Shown here: positions 26,204-35,475 of the stretch, in pieces
How the letters are laid out: each line of letters opens with the position of its first letter
Numbering within the stretch: the first letter of the stretch is position 1
Source: Thermoleophilia bacterium
GTDB taxonomy: Bacteria > Actinomycetota > Thermoleophilia > Miltoncostaeales > Miltoncostaeaceae
Reading direction: 5' to 3'
Length of the DNA: 64,000 nt
Assembly (NCBI GenBank): GCA_020438485.1
Contig: JAGQUM010000005.1
Span: forward strand, 1 to 64,000
Notes under the pieces: model-generated
Seen by the model: only the letters and a program-made list of their open reading frames with translations
Databases searched by the model: none
Told to the model about the DNA's origin: nothing
Program-made: the position numbers and the translations under genes

Positions 26204-26944
26204 ATGAACACCATCCGCGAGCTGTTCTTCTCGTGGGATTCCGTGCGGCCCTACATCGGCGCGATCGCCCGGGGGTTCTGGCTGACCATCCGCATCACGT
26301 TCACCGCCCTGGTGTTCGCGGCCGCGGGCGGCATGCTGCTGGCCATCATGCGGCAGGCGCGGACGGCCAGCCGCAGCGTGCCGCGGCGCGTCGCGTACTT
26401 CCTGTCGCGCCTTGCGTCCGTGGCGTACATCGACGTATTCCGCGGGCTCCCGGCGCTGCTGGTCATCGTCCTGTTGTACGTCAGCCTGCCGTACACCGGG
26501 ATCCCGGTGCTCAGCGACATGTCCGAGTTCTCTGTGGGCGTGCTCGCACTCAGCCTGGTATACGCCGCGTATCTGGCCGAGATCTTCCGGGCCGGAATCG
26601 AGTCGGTGGAGCGCGGCCAGGTGGAGGCGGCGCGCAGCCTGGGCATGTCCAGCGGGCAGACGCTGACGCGCATCGTGCTCCCCCAGGCCGTGCGCCGTGT
26701 CATCCCGCCGCTGATGAACGAGTTCATCATCCTCAGCAAGGACACGTCGCTGCTGTCGACCATCGCGGTCGCCGAGGTGCTGGGTACGGCCCGCGACGCC
26801 CAGGCGCAGACCCTCAACTCCACCCCGCTCACGGCCGCGGCCATCTTCTATCTCATCTTCACGCTGCCGCTGACCCGCATCGTGGACCACTACATCGCGC
26901 GCGACCGGCGCCGCTCGGGCGGTGGGCAGGTGATCATCCCGTGA
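26204..26944 (+). CDS. Amino acid ABC transporter permease
   Basis: A 246-residue HisM/GlnP-type membrane subunit with about five helices. The EAA loop is visible as [30 protein letters not shown] (residues about 145-175), the contact site for the ATPase. [18 protein letters not shown] is also a family signature. A GGGGGCGACGGG stretch precedes the ATG. The stop overlaps the ATPase start by four bases. A single permease gene means the membrane part is probably a homodimer. Confidence 0.94.
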   Translation: MNTIRELFFSWDSVRPYIGAIARGFWLTIRITFTALVFAAAGGMLLAIMRQARTASRSVPRRVAYFLSRLASVAYIDVFRGLPALLVIVLLYVSLPYTGIPVLSDMSEFSVGVLALSLVYAAYLAEIFRAGIESVERGQVEAARSLGMSSGQTLTRIVLPQAVRRVIPPLMNEFIILSKDTSLLSTIAVAEVLGTARDAQAQTLNSTPLTAAAIFYLIFTLPLTRIVDHYIARDRRRSGGGQVIIP

Positions 26945-27690
26945 CGCATGCAGTGTCGCGGGAGGTCGCGCTGCGAGTGGAGGGGCTCCACAAGTCGTTC
27001 GGCGCTCACGAGGTGCTGAAAGGCATCGACCTGGCGATCCATCGCGGGGAGGTCGTCTGCATCATCGGCCCCTCGGGGTCGGGCAAGTCCACGATCCTGC
27101 GCTGCATGAACCTCATGGAGGTCCCGACGAAGGGCCGGGTGTTCGTCGGCGACGACGAGATCACCGCCGCCAAGGCCAACACGAACGCCCTGCGTAGCCG
27201 GGTCGGCATGGTGTTCCAGAGCTTCAACCTGTTCCCGCACTACACGGTGCTGCAGAACGTCGCGGTGCCGCCCCACATCGTCAAGAAGGTGCCGCGGGCC
27301 GAGGCCCACGCGCGGGCCCACGAGTTGCTGGCGCGGGTGGGCCTGGCCGAGAAGGCCGCCCAGCGTCCCCGGGAGTTGTCGGGAGGCCAGCAGCAACGCG
27401 TCGCGATCGCCCGTGCCCTGGCGATGGAGCCCGAGGTGATCCTGTTCGACGAGGCGACGAGCGCGCTCGACCCCGAACTGGTCGTCGAGGTGCTCACCGT
27501 GATGCGCTCCCTGGCCGACGCGGGCATGACGATGGTCGTCGTGACGCACGAGATGGGTTTCGCACGTCAGGTCGGCGACCGCCTGGTCTTCATCGACGAC
27601 GGCGTGATCGTGGAGACGGGAGTCCCCGCCGATGTGCTCGCGTCACCGCAGCACGAGCGCACAAAGCGTTTTCTGGCCCGCGTCCTGTAG
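26941..27690 (+). CDS. Amino acid ABC transporter ATP-binding protein (GlnQ type)
   Basis: A 249-residue ATPase with Walker [11 protein letters not shown]-loop [17 protein letters not shown], signature LSGGQQQR, Walker [13 protein letters not shown] and switch [10 protein letters not shown]. The MGFAR wording after the switch histidine is typical of polar amino acid importers. It starts at GTG 26941, overlapping the permease stop, and closes the importer operon. A short C-run/G-run hairpin with a T stretch lies just after the stop (27691-27709). Confidence 0.95.
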   Translation: MTHAVSREVALRVEGLHKSFGAHEVLKGIDLAIHRGEVVCIIGPSGSGKSTILRCMNLMEVPTKGRVFVGDDEITAAKANTNALRSRVGMVFQSFNLFPHYTVLQNVAVPPHIVKKVPRAEAHARAHELLARVGLAEKAAQRPRELSGGQQQRVAIARALAMEPEVILFDEATSALDPELVVEVLTVMRSLADAGMTMVVVTHEMGFARQVGDRLVFIDDGVIVETGVPADVLASPQHERTKRFLARVL

Positions 27691-27709
27691 CCCCTGGCCT
27701 TTTTGGGGG

Positions 27710-27739
27710 TTTACAGAAGCATCATGCGGGCCGGATAAT
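27710..27739 (+). promoter_or_regulatory. Sigma-70-type promoter of the serine protease gene
   Basis: TTTACA (27710-27715) and GATAAT (27734-27739) are separated by 18 bases and each match the housekeeping consensus at five of six positions. The protease start follows 36 bases later with a GGAGG site. The -10 lies in the loop of a 7-base hairpin (TGCGGGC/GCCCGCA), which may be coincidence. Confidence 0.55.
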
Positions 27740-27774
27740 CGCCCGCACGTCCATTTCGGTTCTCGGAGGCTCCG

Positions 27775-29037
27775 GTGAAACAGGCGGTGCGCAGGGCGGG
27801 GATGCTGCTGGCGGCGTGGGCCCTGGTCGCGGGCGCCGCGACTCAGGCGACTGCCCAGGAGATCGACCCGGCGTTCGGGAACGTGCAGGGGGACGTCGCG
27901 CCAGCACCCGTCGACGCCGCCCCGGCCAACGCGGCCCCCTCGGTCGTCGGCGACGGCACGGCCTCCTCCCCGGCCCCGGCCCCCGCGGCCGCCCGCCCCC
28001 GCTCCACCTGCACGCGCAAGGGGGGCACGCGCGTGTGCCGCCGCTACTCGGCCGCCGGCCGTCTGCAGTGGACGTGCACGACTCGGCGTCGCACGCGCAC
28101 GTGCCGATACTTCGCGACGTCGGGTCGCCTCACCAAGACGTGCACGCGCACGCCGCGCCGGTCGCGGTGTGTGCGGCCCAAGCGCCGGGCCGAGCTGGGC
28201 CGGGTCCCGTGGGAGACGTCGACGGCGTCCACGCCGGCGTCCGTGGCGTCCCGGTCGATCCGCAGCGCCTACCGCTACGACGGCGGGTACGTGGCCAACC
28301 CCATCGCCGCGGTCGTGCGCTTCTGGAAGTGGGACGCCGCCACCGGTAAGTGGATCGGGTGGTGCTCGGGCACCATGATCCGCCGGGGGCTCGTGCTCAC
28401 CGCCGCCCATTGCATCTACTACAACAACGTGGACGGGCCCAAGACGGGCGAGCGCGGCTACATCCCCACGAACCAGCTGATGGTGACGCCCGGCAACACC
28501 GTCGACGCGAACGGCGGCGCAACCGCCCCGTACGGCAACTGGGGCGTGGCGAACATGTGGGTCACCCAGGACTACGCGAACGACAACATCGGGCGCGACT
28601 GGGCCATCGTCCAGCTGCAGCCGAACGCCAGCGGCCAGTTCGCCGGCGATCTCACCGGCACGTACGCCGCCATCGCGAACGCCCGCTTCGCGTCGGGTGA
28701 GCGGCTGTTCCGGGTGGGGTATCCGGCGTCCGGCCCGTTCAACACCGCCCCGTACTTCTTCGGCAACCGGCAGTACTACTGCGACATGGTCTGGGACGGG
28801 TCCCACTGGGACACCGGCGGCCAGTTCGGTATCTACACCGAGCCGTGCGAGATGAACGGCGGCTGCAGCGGCGGGCCCGTGTTCGCGTACTTCCCGTCGG
28901 AGCAGCAGTGGATGATCGTCGGCGTCAACAACCGTGGCCGGTCCCGCAACGACGGCTTTGGTGCCGACGGGACCTCCTACTACTTCGACAACAACTTCCT
29001 GGCGTTCTGGAACGCCGTCCTGCCCCAGGTGAGCTGA
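27775..29037 (+). CDS. Secreted trypsin-fold serine protease with N-terminal Cys/Arg-rich repeats
   Basis: A 420-residue exported protein. A signal peptide (residues 1 to about 27, ending ATA/AQ) and an Ala/Pro linker are followed by a basic Cys-rich region (residues about 78-135). That region has three units of the form C-T-R-x(4,5)-C: CTRKGGTRVC, CTTRRRTRTC and CTRTPRRSRC. The protease domain has the triad H212 in TAAHC, D275 in GRDWAIVQL and S365 in GCSGGPVF, as in glutamyl-endopeptidase/V8-like enzymes. It starts at GTG with GGAGG five bases upstream and its own promoter. The repeats may bind the cell wall or another polyanion; that is a guess. Confidence 0.88.
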   Translation: MKQAVRRAGMLLAAWALVAGAATQATAQEIDPAFGNVQGDVAPAPVDAAPANAAPSVVGDGTASSPAPAPAAARPRSTCTRKGGTRVCRRYSAAGRLQWTCTTRRRTRTCRYFATSGRLTKTCTRTPRRSRCVRPKRRAELGRVPWETSTASTPASVASRSIRSAYRYDGGYVANPIAAVVRFWKWDAATGKWIGWCSGTMIRRGLVLTAAHCIYYNNVDGPKTGERGYIPTNQLMVTPGNTVDANGGATAPYGNWGVANMWVTQDYANDNIGRDWAIVQLQPNASGQFAGDLTGTYAAIANARFASGERLFRVGYPASGPFNTAPYFFGNRQYYCDMVWDGSHWDTGGQFGIYTEPCEMNGGCSGGPVFAYFPSEQQWMIVGVNNRGRSRNDGFGADGTSYYFDNNFLAFWNAVLPQVS

Positions 29038-29039
29038 TG

Positions 29040-29077
29040 GTGGCGGGGGCGCCGCCCGCGGGCGGCGCCCCCGCCAC
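29040..29077. terminator. Bidirectional hairpin terminator
   Basis: A 17-base perfect stem (left arm GTGGCGGGGGCGCCGCC) with loop CGCG lies between the convergent protease and chemoreceptor genes. It starts two bases after the protease stop. Its position and stability make it a shared terminator. Confidence 0.85.
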
Positions 29078-29079
29078 GA

Positions 29080-30825
29080 TCACCCGGCCGTGAAGCCGCC
29101 CACGACCCCGGTGAGCTTCGCCGCCATGGCCCCGACGCGGTCGGCGGCCGACTGCACCAGGTCAACGGATGTGGTCGGCGCGTCAAGCTCCTGCGTGGCC
29201 GCCGCGGTTTCCTGGCTGACGGCCGCGATGGTCTCCATGGCCTCGCGGACACGCTCGGCGTCCTCGGCGAGGACTCGCGCCTGGCCGGCGGTCTCCTCGG
29301 CGGTGCCCGACATGGTGCCCACGGTTTCACGGATCGCCTCGAACGCCGACAGCACCTCCTGCATCCCACGGGTACCGCCGTCTACGGCCTCGTGCCCCTC
29401 ACGCATGGCCACGACGGCCTCGCGCGCGTCCACGCGGATGTCGCCCACCCGCGCGGCGATGTCGGCCGCGGCACCCGCGCTCTGTTCGGCCAGCGCCCGC
29501 ACTTCCTCGGACACCACCGAGAACCCGCGACCGTGCTCGCCGGCGCGGGCCGCCTCGATGGCGGCGTTCAGCGCCAGCAGGTTCGTCTGGTCCGCGATGG
29601 CCGTGATGACGGAAACGATCTCGCCGATCTCCTCGCCCCGGGCACCGAGGCGGTCGACCACCTCGCCGGCGGCCGTCACCGACTCCTCGATCTCGCGCAT
29701 CGCGTCGCCGGCGCGCTGAAGCGTCTCGATGCCTTCCCGGGCCACACCGTCGGCCCGCTCGGCCGCCGAGGCCGCCGCGACGCTCAGGGCCGCAACCCGC
29801 CCGATGCCCGCCACGACGTCGCCCACCGACTCGGTGGCCGTAACGGTGGACTGCGCCTGATCCGTCGCGGCGTTCGCCACCTCATCCATCGTGGCGGCGA
29901 TCTCTGCGACGGCCTCGCGGCCGGACGCCGCCGCACCGCTCATGTCGGCGGCCGAGTCCGTCAGGCGGCGAGCCTCCTCACCCACCCGCACAACGACCTT
30001 CGCGAACGACACCATCATGCCGTTGAAGGCACGTGCCACCTCGCCGATCTCACCGCCCGAGTCGGCCACGCGGATGCGCAGGTCGCCCGTCTCGCCCGCC
30101 CGGGTGACGGCGTCACGCAGCGCGGAGAGCTGCGCCACGATGGCCCGGCGCAGCAGGAGGGCCAGGCCGCCCACCACCAACACCGCCAGAAGGCTCCACA
30201 GGGCGATCGTGCGCAGCGTCGACCAGAACGCGGCGTTGACGTCGTTCATGTACACGCCGCTGCCCACGGTCCATTTCCATGGCGCGAAACCCTGGACGAA
30301 GGACACCTTCGCGTGCGCCTCCCCCGTGGGGTCTGAGGGCAGCGGCCACGAGTACCGCACGAACCCGTTGCCCGTCCCCTTGGACGCGCCCGACAACTCG
30401 ACGAAGCGGCGCATCAGCGGTACTCCGTTGGGGTCCTTCATCTCGATCTGATTCTGCCCCTCGAGCTCGGGCTTCGTCGGGTGCATCACGAAGTAGCCGC
30501 GCGAGTCCGTGACGAAGAAGTACTCCTGTCCGTCGTAGCGCAGGCCGCGCAGCGTCTCCTTCGCCGCCGCCTGAGCCTGGGCCCGGGTCATGGCCCCCGA
30601 GCGCTCGATGGCCTGGAAGTGCCGCACCACGCCGGTCGCGGTCTCCACCTGGTGGCGCAGCATGGCCTCGCGCTCGGAGACCAGCGACGACCGGGCCTGG
30701 TACGCCGCGGCGGTCGCCAGGCCCACCAGGCCCAGCGTCGTCACGAGGACGAGGGCAAGCAGCCGGGCGCCGATTCCCCAGCGACGGGGCGATGCGAGCG
30801 CGTTGAGGCGAGTGGCGAACCGCAC
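29080..30825 (-). CDS. Methyl-accepting chemotaxis protein with single Cache domain
   Basis: A 581-residue transmembrane chemoreceptor. The first helix is at about residues 20-40, followed by an extracytoplasmic sCache-type domain ([25 protein letters not shown]) and a second helix at about 200-222. A HAMP linker and a signalling domain follow; the hairpin tip reads [21 protein letters not shown] then [23 protein letters not shown] 30825 is chosen because GGAGG lies six bases upstream and the product then begins [17 protein letters not shown]. It signals to CheA/CheW, which are not in the window. The ligand is unknown; Cache domains of this type often sense small organic acids. Confidence 0.93.
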   Translation of the reverse strand: MRFATRLNALASPRRWGIGARLLALVLVTTLGLVGLATAAAYQARSSLVSEREAMLRHQVETATGVVRHFQAIERSGAMTRAQAQAAAKETLRGLRYDGQEYFFVTDSRGYFVMHPTKPELEGQNQIEMKDPNGVPLMRRFVELSGASKGTGNGFVRYSWPLPSDPTGEAHAKVSFVQGFAPWKWTVGSGVYMNDVNAAFWSTLRTIALWSLLAVLVVGGLALLLRRAIVAQLSALRDAVTRAGETGDLRIRVADSGGEIGEVARAFNGMMVSFAKVVVRVGEEARRLTDSAADMSGAAASGREAVAEIAATMDEVANAATDQAQSTVTATESVGDVVAGIGRVAALSVAAASAAERADGVAREGIETLQRAGDAMREIEESVTAAGEVVDRLGARGEEIGEIVSVITAIADQTNLLALNAAIEAARAGEHGRGFSVVSEEVRALAEQSAGAAADIAARVGDIRVDAREAVVAMREGHEAVDGGTRGMQEVLSAFEAIRETVGTMSGTAEETAGQARVLAEDAERVREAMETIAAVSQETAAATQELDAPTTSVDLVQSAADRVGAMAAKLTGVVGGFTAG

Positions 30826-30882
30826 GGGGTACCTCCGGGGTGAATGGTGATACACCCCGTATCGGCCTCGCCGTCGCGGCCG

Positions 30883-31494
30883 CTAGCGCGCGTTCGTCCC
30901 CGTTCCCAGGGGCGGTGGTCCCGCGGCCGCGGCGGTGGGTGGGCCCGCCACCCCCGGCGTCGGACCGTCGCCGGCGGGCGGGGGCTCGGGCCACACCCGG
31001 TACATGGTCGCGAGCCCCACGGCGAGCGCGGCCCCCACGTACAGCGCCGTGGCCCATGGACGCCCTGTGTCGGAGCCCGCCAGCACGCCGTGGAGCATCG
31101 CCAGGCCGAACCCTGCGTACGCGAATCGGTGCGCCACACGCCAGCGGCGCGTCCCCAGACGGGCGCGCAACCGCGTGGTGGCGTGGACAACGACCACGGC
31201 GTAGAACGCCAGGACGCCCAGCCCCACCTCCAGCGAGGCCGACGCGGCAGAAAGAGGCACCAGCGCCTGCAGCGGGCCGATGCCCGCCCGGGAGTCCGCC
31301 AGTAGGAGGGCGACGTGGGCGGCCGTGGCGGCCAGCGCCCACAGCGTGATGGTCCGGTGCGCCTCGTTCACCAGGCCCCGCGGCCATCGCGGGCTGCGCA
31401 CCCGGAACGACATCGCGAGCCCCAGCAGCATCGACGCCGTGAGCAGCGCGACGGCGGCGAGGCCGGTGCCGCGCGCGAGCATCCACGCGGTCAC
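30883..31494 (-). CDS. Ferric-reductase-like (YedZ-type) transmembrane protein
   Basis: A 203-residue membrane protein with about six helices of the ferric-reductase-like fold. Histidines placed for heme binding are in NEAHRTITLWALAATAAHVALL, VVVVHATTRLRARLG, WRVAHRFAYAGFGLAMLHGVLAG. The tail is Pro-rich and probably disordered. GTG 31494 overlaps the apbE stop as GTGA. With ApbE it forms a likely membrane electron-transfer module. The exact donor and acceptor are not visible. Confidence 0.85.
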   Translation of the reverse strand: MTAWMLARGTGLAAVALLTASMLLGLAMSFRVRSPRWPRGLVNEAHRTITLWALAATAAHVALLLADSRAGIGPLQALVPLSAASASLEVGLGVLAFYAVVVVHATTRLRARLGTRRWRVAHRFAYAGFGLAMLHGVLAGSDTGRPWATALYVGAALAVGLATMYRVWPEPPPAGDGPTPGVAGPPTAAAAGPPPLGTGTNAR

Positions 31495-32402
31495 GCCGCC
31501 GCCCCCCGCGGCCAGGCGCCGACCGGCTCGCGGTGCCCGTCGTCGTGCACCAGCAGGGCGGCAAACCCGCGGCGTTCCAGGAACCGCCGGCCCTCGCGGG
31601 CACCGCCCACCAGGGCGGCGGTGGCTGCCACCTCGGCGTGCGCGCACCCCGCCGCGATCACGCTGACGCCCCGCAGGCCGGACGCGGTGGGCATCCCAGT
31701 GCGGGGGTCGATGACGTGGTGCACCCGCGCGCCTCCACGCGTCCACGCCCGCCGGGTCGTGCCCGAGGTCGCCACGGCGCCCTCGTGGAGGCGGATGTGC
31801 AGACCCGCCGCGTCCGGCAGCGCCAGGTCCCAGCCGTCCTGACCGGGCGGGGTGCCCGCCACAGCCAGGTCCCCGCCGGCGCTGACCAGGCAGGCCCGCA
31901 CGCCTCGCTGCGTCAGCATCGCGACCGCCTCGTCCACCGCCATGCCCTTCGCGATGCCACCGAGGTCCAGCTCGGCTCCCGCCGGCAGCCGGATCCGGCG
32001 CCCGCCCGCGTCTGTCTCCACGCCCCGCCACGCGCCCCCCGGAGACCCGGCGTCGCGCGGACCGTCGGCCCAGTTACCGCGCTCGCGCCACGACCGGTCA
32101 TAGCCGATGGCCCGCATTGCCCGGCCCAGACACGGGTCGTACAGGCCGGCGGTCTCCCGCGCAGCGGCGCACGCTGCGGCGACGACGCGGACGGCGAGGG
32201 CCGAGACGCGCACAAAGCCCCCCGCACCCACCGAGGTGCGCGCCACGTCGGAGGCCGGCAGGAAGCGGCTGAGCGTGGCCTCCCAGTGGACGAACAGCCC
32301 CCTCACGGCCGCCCCCGCGGGGCCCGCGTCGCCGGCCACGACGACCCGGACGTCCGTGCCCATGGAGCGGAACCGCGCCTCCTCCAGCGCCGCCGCGGTC
32401 AT
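31491..32402 (-). CDS. apbE: FAD:protein FMN transferase ApbE
   Basis: A 303-residue ApbE-family flavin transferase, which attaches FMN from FAD to a threonine of a target protein outside the cytoplasm. Signatures are FRSMGTDVRVVV, AELDLGGIAKGMAVDEAVAML, ACLVSAGGDLAVAGT, VATSGTTRRAW and VHHVIDPRTGMPTASGLRGVSVIA with the metal-binding Asp and Thr. No lipobox is seen in this start. The ATG overlaps the stop of the upstream small gene (ATGA), and its own stop overlaps the ferric-reductase-like gene. The usual FMN-binding target domain is not encoded next to it. Confidence 0.92.
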   Translation of the reverse strand: MTAAALEEARFRSMGTDVRVVVAGDAGPAGAAVRGLFVHWEATLSRFLPASDVARTSVGAGGFVRVSALAVRVVAAACAAARETAGLYDPCLGRAMRAIGYDRSWRERGNWADGPRDAGSPGGAWRGVETDAGGRRIRLPAGAELDLGGIAKGMAVDEAVAMLTQRGVRACLVSAGGDLAVAGTPPGQDGWDLALPDAAGLHIRLHEGAVATSGTTRRAWTRGGARVHHVIDPRTGMPTASGLRGVSVIAAGCAHAEVAATAALVGGAREGRRFLERRGFAALLVHDDGHREPVGAWPRGAAA

Positions 32403-32707
32403 GACGCGTGAGACGCGCCGACCGCGGGGCCGCCCGCACCGGCGGAGGCGGCGCCGCCCGCCTGGGCGGGGAGGAAGCCGGCCTGGTCCCGGTCCACCCC
32501 CGCGTCCACGGCCGGGGTCGCCGATGGCACGATCCCGGCCTCGGCCGGCGCGGCGGACGAGGCCGGCGCTCCGGACGTCGCCGGGCCGGCCGTCATCGCG
32601 AGCCCCGTGAACGCGCCGACGGCCAGCGCCGTCCCGCCCGCCGCGCCATATCGCAGCCGCCTCGTCCGCGCCGCGTGCGCGGCGGCGCCGTTCCCGCCGT
32701 TCCCCAT
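32399..32707 (-). CDS. Small membrane-anchored Ala/Gly-rich protein
   Basis: A 102-residue protein of no recognised family. It has a basic N terminus, one hydrophobic helix (about residues 20-38, YGAAGGTALAVGAFTGLAM) and a low-complexity Ala/Pro/Gly tail predicted outside. The ATG at 32707 has GGGAGG five bases upstream; an in-frame ATG at 32746 is less likely. It is the first gene of the operon with apbE and the ferric-reductase-like gene, where FMN-binding proteins often stand. A segment TSGAPAS is reminiscent of the flavinylation motif SGATxS but lacks the threonine. Confidence 0.65.
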   Translation of the reverse strand: MGNGGNGAAAHAARTRRLRYGAAGGTALAVGAFTGLAMTAGPATSGAPASSAAPAEAGIVPSATPAVDAGVDRDQAGFLPAQAGGAASAGAGGPAVGASHAS

Positions 32708-32850
32708 GGTGTCCTCCCTCTCCCGTACCCGCGTGTCGAGGATCACGGTAGGCGCGCTTGCTGAGGGCGCGCTGAGACGCGGCCTGCGGATTGACGCGGC
32801 CCCGCCCGGGGTACGGATCCGCTATCTCCGACCCCCACACGGGAGGACTC

Positions 32851-33627
32851 GTGTTCACACGCCGACCCAGCCAGGCGGACGCGCACCGTCACGTCGTCGA
32901 GCAGCCCGGGCTCTCGCTGGCGAAGGGCCCCGCCATCCTGATCGGCCTGGCGCTGACCGCCGCGGGCCTCCTCGGCCTGCTCAAGGACTCCACGTTCACC
33001 GCGCTCGGTGACTTCCCCGACGGCGTCCCGGGGGGCACTGAGCTCGCCGGTATCGAGTTCAACGGCTGGACCTGCTGGATCACCATCGTCGCCGGCGCAC
33101 TGCTGCTGTTCGGTGCCGCCGCGCACCTCGGCGCCAAGCTGATGTCGCTGATCGTGGGGGTCGCGCTGCTGTGCATCGCGTTCATCGGCGTCGCACAGGG
33201 CGACGTGCTCGGCCTGGCCGCATCGAACTGGCTCACCCAGCTGCTGTGGGGCCTGGTGGGCGGCGTGCTGCTACTCAACACGTTCGCGCCGCGCCGCAAG
33301 AAGAGGCGCGAGGTGATGTTCCCCGGCCAGCCGGGCGCCGCGGGTTCCGCCGCCGTGACGCGCGACGCCGAGCCCGTCCGGGTCGCCGGCACGGCAGACG
33401 ACCGCACCGCCACCACCGGCCGCGCCCCCGACACCACCACCGACCGCGACCCCGACACCACCCACGACCCCGACACCACCACCGACCGCGACCCCGACAC
33501 CACCCACGACGACCGCACCGGCGACGGACGGGGCCGCACGGTCGCGGACGCGGTCATGGAGGAGAGGCCCGTCGACGACCCCCCGCCGTCCGACCCCCCG
33601 TCCGGCGGCCCGCGCCGCATCTCCTAG
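32851..33627 (+). CDS. DUF4383-like four-helix membrane protein with Asp/Thr repeat tail
   Basis: A 258-residue protein whose first 140 residues contain about four membrane helices (PAILIGLALTAAGLLGLL, CWITIVAGALLLFGAAAHL, MSLIVGVALLCIAFIGVAQ, QLLWGLVGGVLLLNTF). They resemble the DUF4383 family, of unknown function. The cytoplasmic tail holds a repeated Asp/Thr/Pro segment encoded by a perfect DNA duplication. GTG 32851 is chosen because GGGAGGA lies just upstream. It converges on the Fur-family gene with a four-base overlap of stops. Confidence 0.7.
   Translation: MFTRRPSQADAHRHVVEQPGLSLAKGPAILIGLALTAAGLLGLLKDSTFTALGDFPDGVPGGTELAGIEFNGWTCWITIVAGALLLFGAAAHLGAKLMSLIVGVALLCIAFIGVAQGDVLGLAASNWLTQLLWGLVGGVLLLNTFAPRRKKRREVMFPGQPGAAGSAAVTRDAEPVRVAGTADDRTATTGRAPDTTTDRDPDTTHDPDTTTDRDPDTTHDDRTGDGRGRTVADAVMEERPVDDPPPSDPPSGGPRRIS
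33427..33510 (+). repeat. Perfect 42-base tandem duplication
   Basis: Two identical 42-base units (33427-33468 and 33469-33510) follow each other without a gap. Each encodes 14 residues rich in Asp and Thr. The unit itself contains partial copies (CCCGACACCACC recurs), so further slippage is easy. It is in frame in the membrane protein gene, so length changes would not break the reading frame. Confidence 0.95.
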
Positions 33628-34061
33628 GAGGGGCGCCGCCCCCGCAGCACGATCTCGTGGCCCGTCAGCTCGATGCCCAGCCGCCGGGCCGCGGCGATCA
33701 CCGCCTCCTCCAGGTCGGCGTCCTCGAACGCCTCCACGCGGCCCGTGTCCTCGTCGACGAGGTGGTGATGGTGATGGGCCGCGTCGTCGATCTCGTACTG
33801 GGCCAGGCCCTGGTCGTCCAGCGAGCGGCGCAGCAGGCCCAGCGACGTGAGCTCGTCGAGCACCCGGTAGACCGATGCCTGCGACCCCACGGCACCGCGG
33901 TCGCGCAGACGGTCCACCACGTCCCTGGCCCCCACCAGGCACTGCCCGTCCTCGGCCATCACGGCCACCACCCGGCTGCGCGCGGCCCCGGCGCGCAGGC
34001 CCGCCTCGGCCATGCTCCGCTCGGCGCGCGCCAGCCACCGGTCACGCAACGCGGGGTTCAC
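33624..34061 (-). CDS. Fur-family metal-responsive transcriptional repressor
   Basis: A 145-residue Fur-superfamily protein. The winged helix covers residues about 15-85 (VGARDVVDRLRDRGAVGSQASVYRVLDELTSLGLL). The metal-binding part has the His cluster DDAAHHHHHLVDEDTGRVEAFED. The CxxC pairs of the structural zinc site in many Fur and Zur proteins are absent; the only cysteine is in GQCLVG. Whether it senses iron, zinc, manganese or peroxide cannot be told. The targets are not evident. It starts at GTG. Confidence 0.88.
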   Translation of the reverse strand: MNPALRDRWLARAERSMAEAGLRAGAARSRVVAVMAEDGQCLVGARDVVDRLRDRGAVGSQASVYRVLDELTSLGLLRRSLDDQGLAQYEIDDAAHHHHHLVDEDTGRVEAFEDADLEEAVIAAARRLGIELTGHEIVLRGRRPS

Positions 34062-34077
34062 GCCGGCCTCGCGGGAA

Positions 34078-35409
34078 TCACCGGACCCGGCGGAACCAGG
34101 TGACGCCGATCGGTCGGGCTTTGTAGCGGCGCGCCGCGCCCATGTACGGCCAGACGCGCCAGGCGTACCGCGTTCCCTTGGCCAGCTTGCGCGGTGGCAC
34201 CCGGAACCGATTGGCCCGCGGGAACGCGCTGATGACCTTGATGAAGCGGCCGTTCTTCGCCAGCCGGTAGACCTGGACGTTGTACAGCGTGGCGCCGCGG
34301 ACGCGCCCCCACCTCAGGGTGGGACGGGCCGCGACGCGCGCGCCCGCCTTGGGCCGCAGCAGCCTGGCCCGGTATGTGGGGGGTGCCGACGTGGGCCTGA
34401 GCAGCCGCGGCAGCGTGGGGGCCGGCGCGGCCGCGACCGGGGGCCTCCCGGACGACGTACCCGACGGCGACGTGCCCGACGGCGACGTGTCCGACGGCGT
34501 CGCTCCCGCCGGGGTCACGGGGGGACGGGGGGTCGCCACCACGGTGTACCCGCGGAACGACGACGGGGCCTCGTGGCCCTCCGCGTCCACCGTGACGACC
34601 CGGATCGCCACGGCACCCAGGGGCAGGGACGGGATCGTGAACGGGGACGTCACGCCCGCGTACTCGCGCTGCACGCCGGCCCGCACCTCCACCCGGGCCG
34701 TGGCGGTGCCCACCCCGTCGTCGTCGGGCATGGTCCACTGCACGACGGCGGTCTGGCCGATGGCGGCGCGGTCGGCGGGCGCCGTCATTGTCGGCGGCTT
34801 CGGCAGATCCGTAACCGTGTACGTCACCGCGACAGGGGTGGCGGCGTTGCCGGCCGCGTCCGCTGCGTTCACGGTGAACGTCTTCGTGCCCCACGTGCGG
34901 GGATCCGCCGGGGATCCCGTGTCGAACGCCGCCCCCGACGGCACCGGCCCCGCGGCCGACTCCGGCGACAGCCCGCCGGCCGTCCCGTACGCGGCGCTGA
35001 CCGCGGCGCCGGCGTCGTAGGTCCTGCCGGCCTCGGGGCGCGTGACGGTGATCGTGGGGGCCACGGTGTCGACACCCGCCACCTTCTCGCCGTTGGGCAG
35101 CAGCGCGTAGCCCGTCACGCTCGCGTTCGGCCCGGTGAACGTGGCGGTGCCGCCGAACGGCCCCGCCTCCCCGGGGGCGACCACGTCGCGCGGCGCGGGG
35201 CACGCCACCACCAGCCCCGCCGGCGAACACGTGTACTCGATACGGATTGGGACGCGGTACCAGCCGTTGTCGCCGTTCTGCGTGGCGACGTACTCGGGGG
35301 TCACGACCGCGTCGACGCGGGCGCTCTGTGCGTGGGCGGCCGACGCCCCGCACAGCGGGGCGATCACGCCGAGCGCGCCGGCGGCCCGCCGCGGGGTAAG
35401 GGTGCGCAT
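34078..35409 (-). CDS. Secreted multi-domain protein, paralogue A
   Basis: A 443-residue exported protein of unknown function. After a signal peptide (ending ASAAHA, residue about 27), an N-terminal module has GWYRVPIRIEYTC and a second Cys in VACPAP. Ig-like strands follow (TFTVNAADAAGNAATPVAVTYTVTD). A Thr/Ser/Pro-rich linker with repeated DTSPSGTSPSGTS leads to a C-terminal module of about 90 residues (LRWGRVRGATLYNVQVYRL, SAFPRANRFRVPP, YAWRVWPYMG). The C-terminal module recurs in the two neighbouring copies. A surface adhesion or wall role is conceivable but not shown. Confidence 0.8.
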   Translation of the reverse strand: MRTLTPRRAAGALGVIAPLCGASAAHAQSARVDAVVTPEYVATQNGDNGWYRVPIRIEYTCSPAGLVVACPAPRDVVAPGEAGPFGGTATFTGPNASVTGYALLPNGEKVAGVDTVAPTITVTRPEAGRTYDAGAAVSAAYGTAGGLSPESAAGPVPSGAAFDTGSPADPRTWGTKTFTVNAADAAGNAATPVAVTYTVTDLPKPPTMTAPADRAAIGQTAVVQWTMPDDDGVGTATARVEVRAGVQREYAGVTSPFTIPSLPLGAVAIRVVTVDAEGHEAPSSFRGYTVVATPRPPVTPAGATPSDTSPSGTSPSGTSSGRPPVAAAPAPTLPRLLRPTSAPPTYRARLLRPKAGARVAARPTLRWGRVRGATLYNVQVYRLAKNGRFIKVISAFPRANRFRVPPRKLAKGTRYAWRVWPYMGAARRYKARPIGVTWFRRVR

Positions 35410-35475
35410 GACGCGAAAGGCTAATGCATCCGCCCCACCCCGGGGAACCCCGCGGGCGCGTTCTCACGAACGGCC

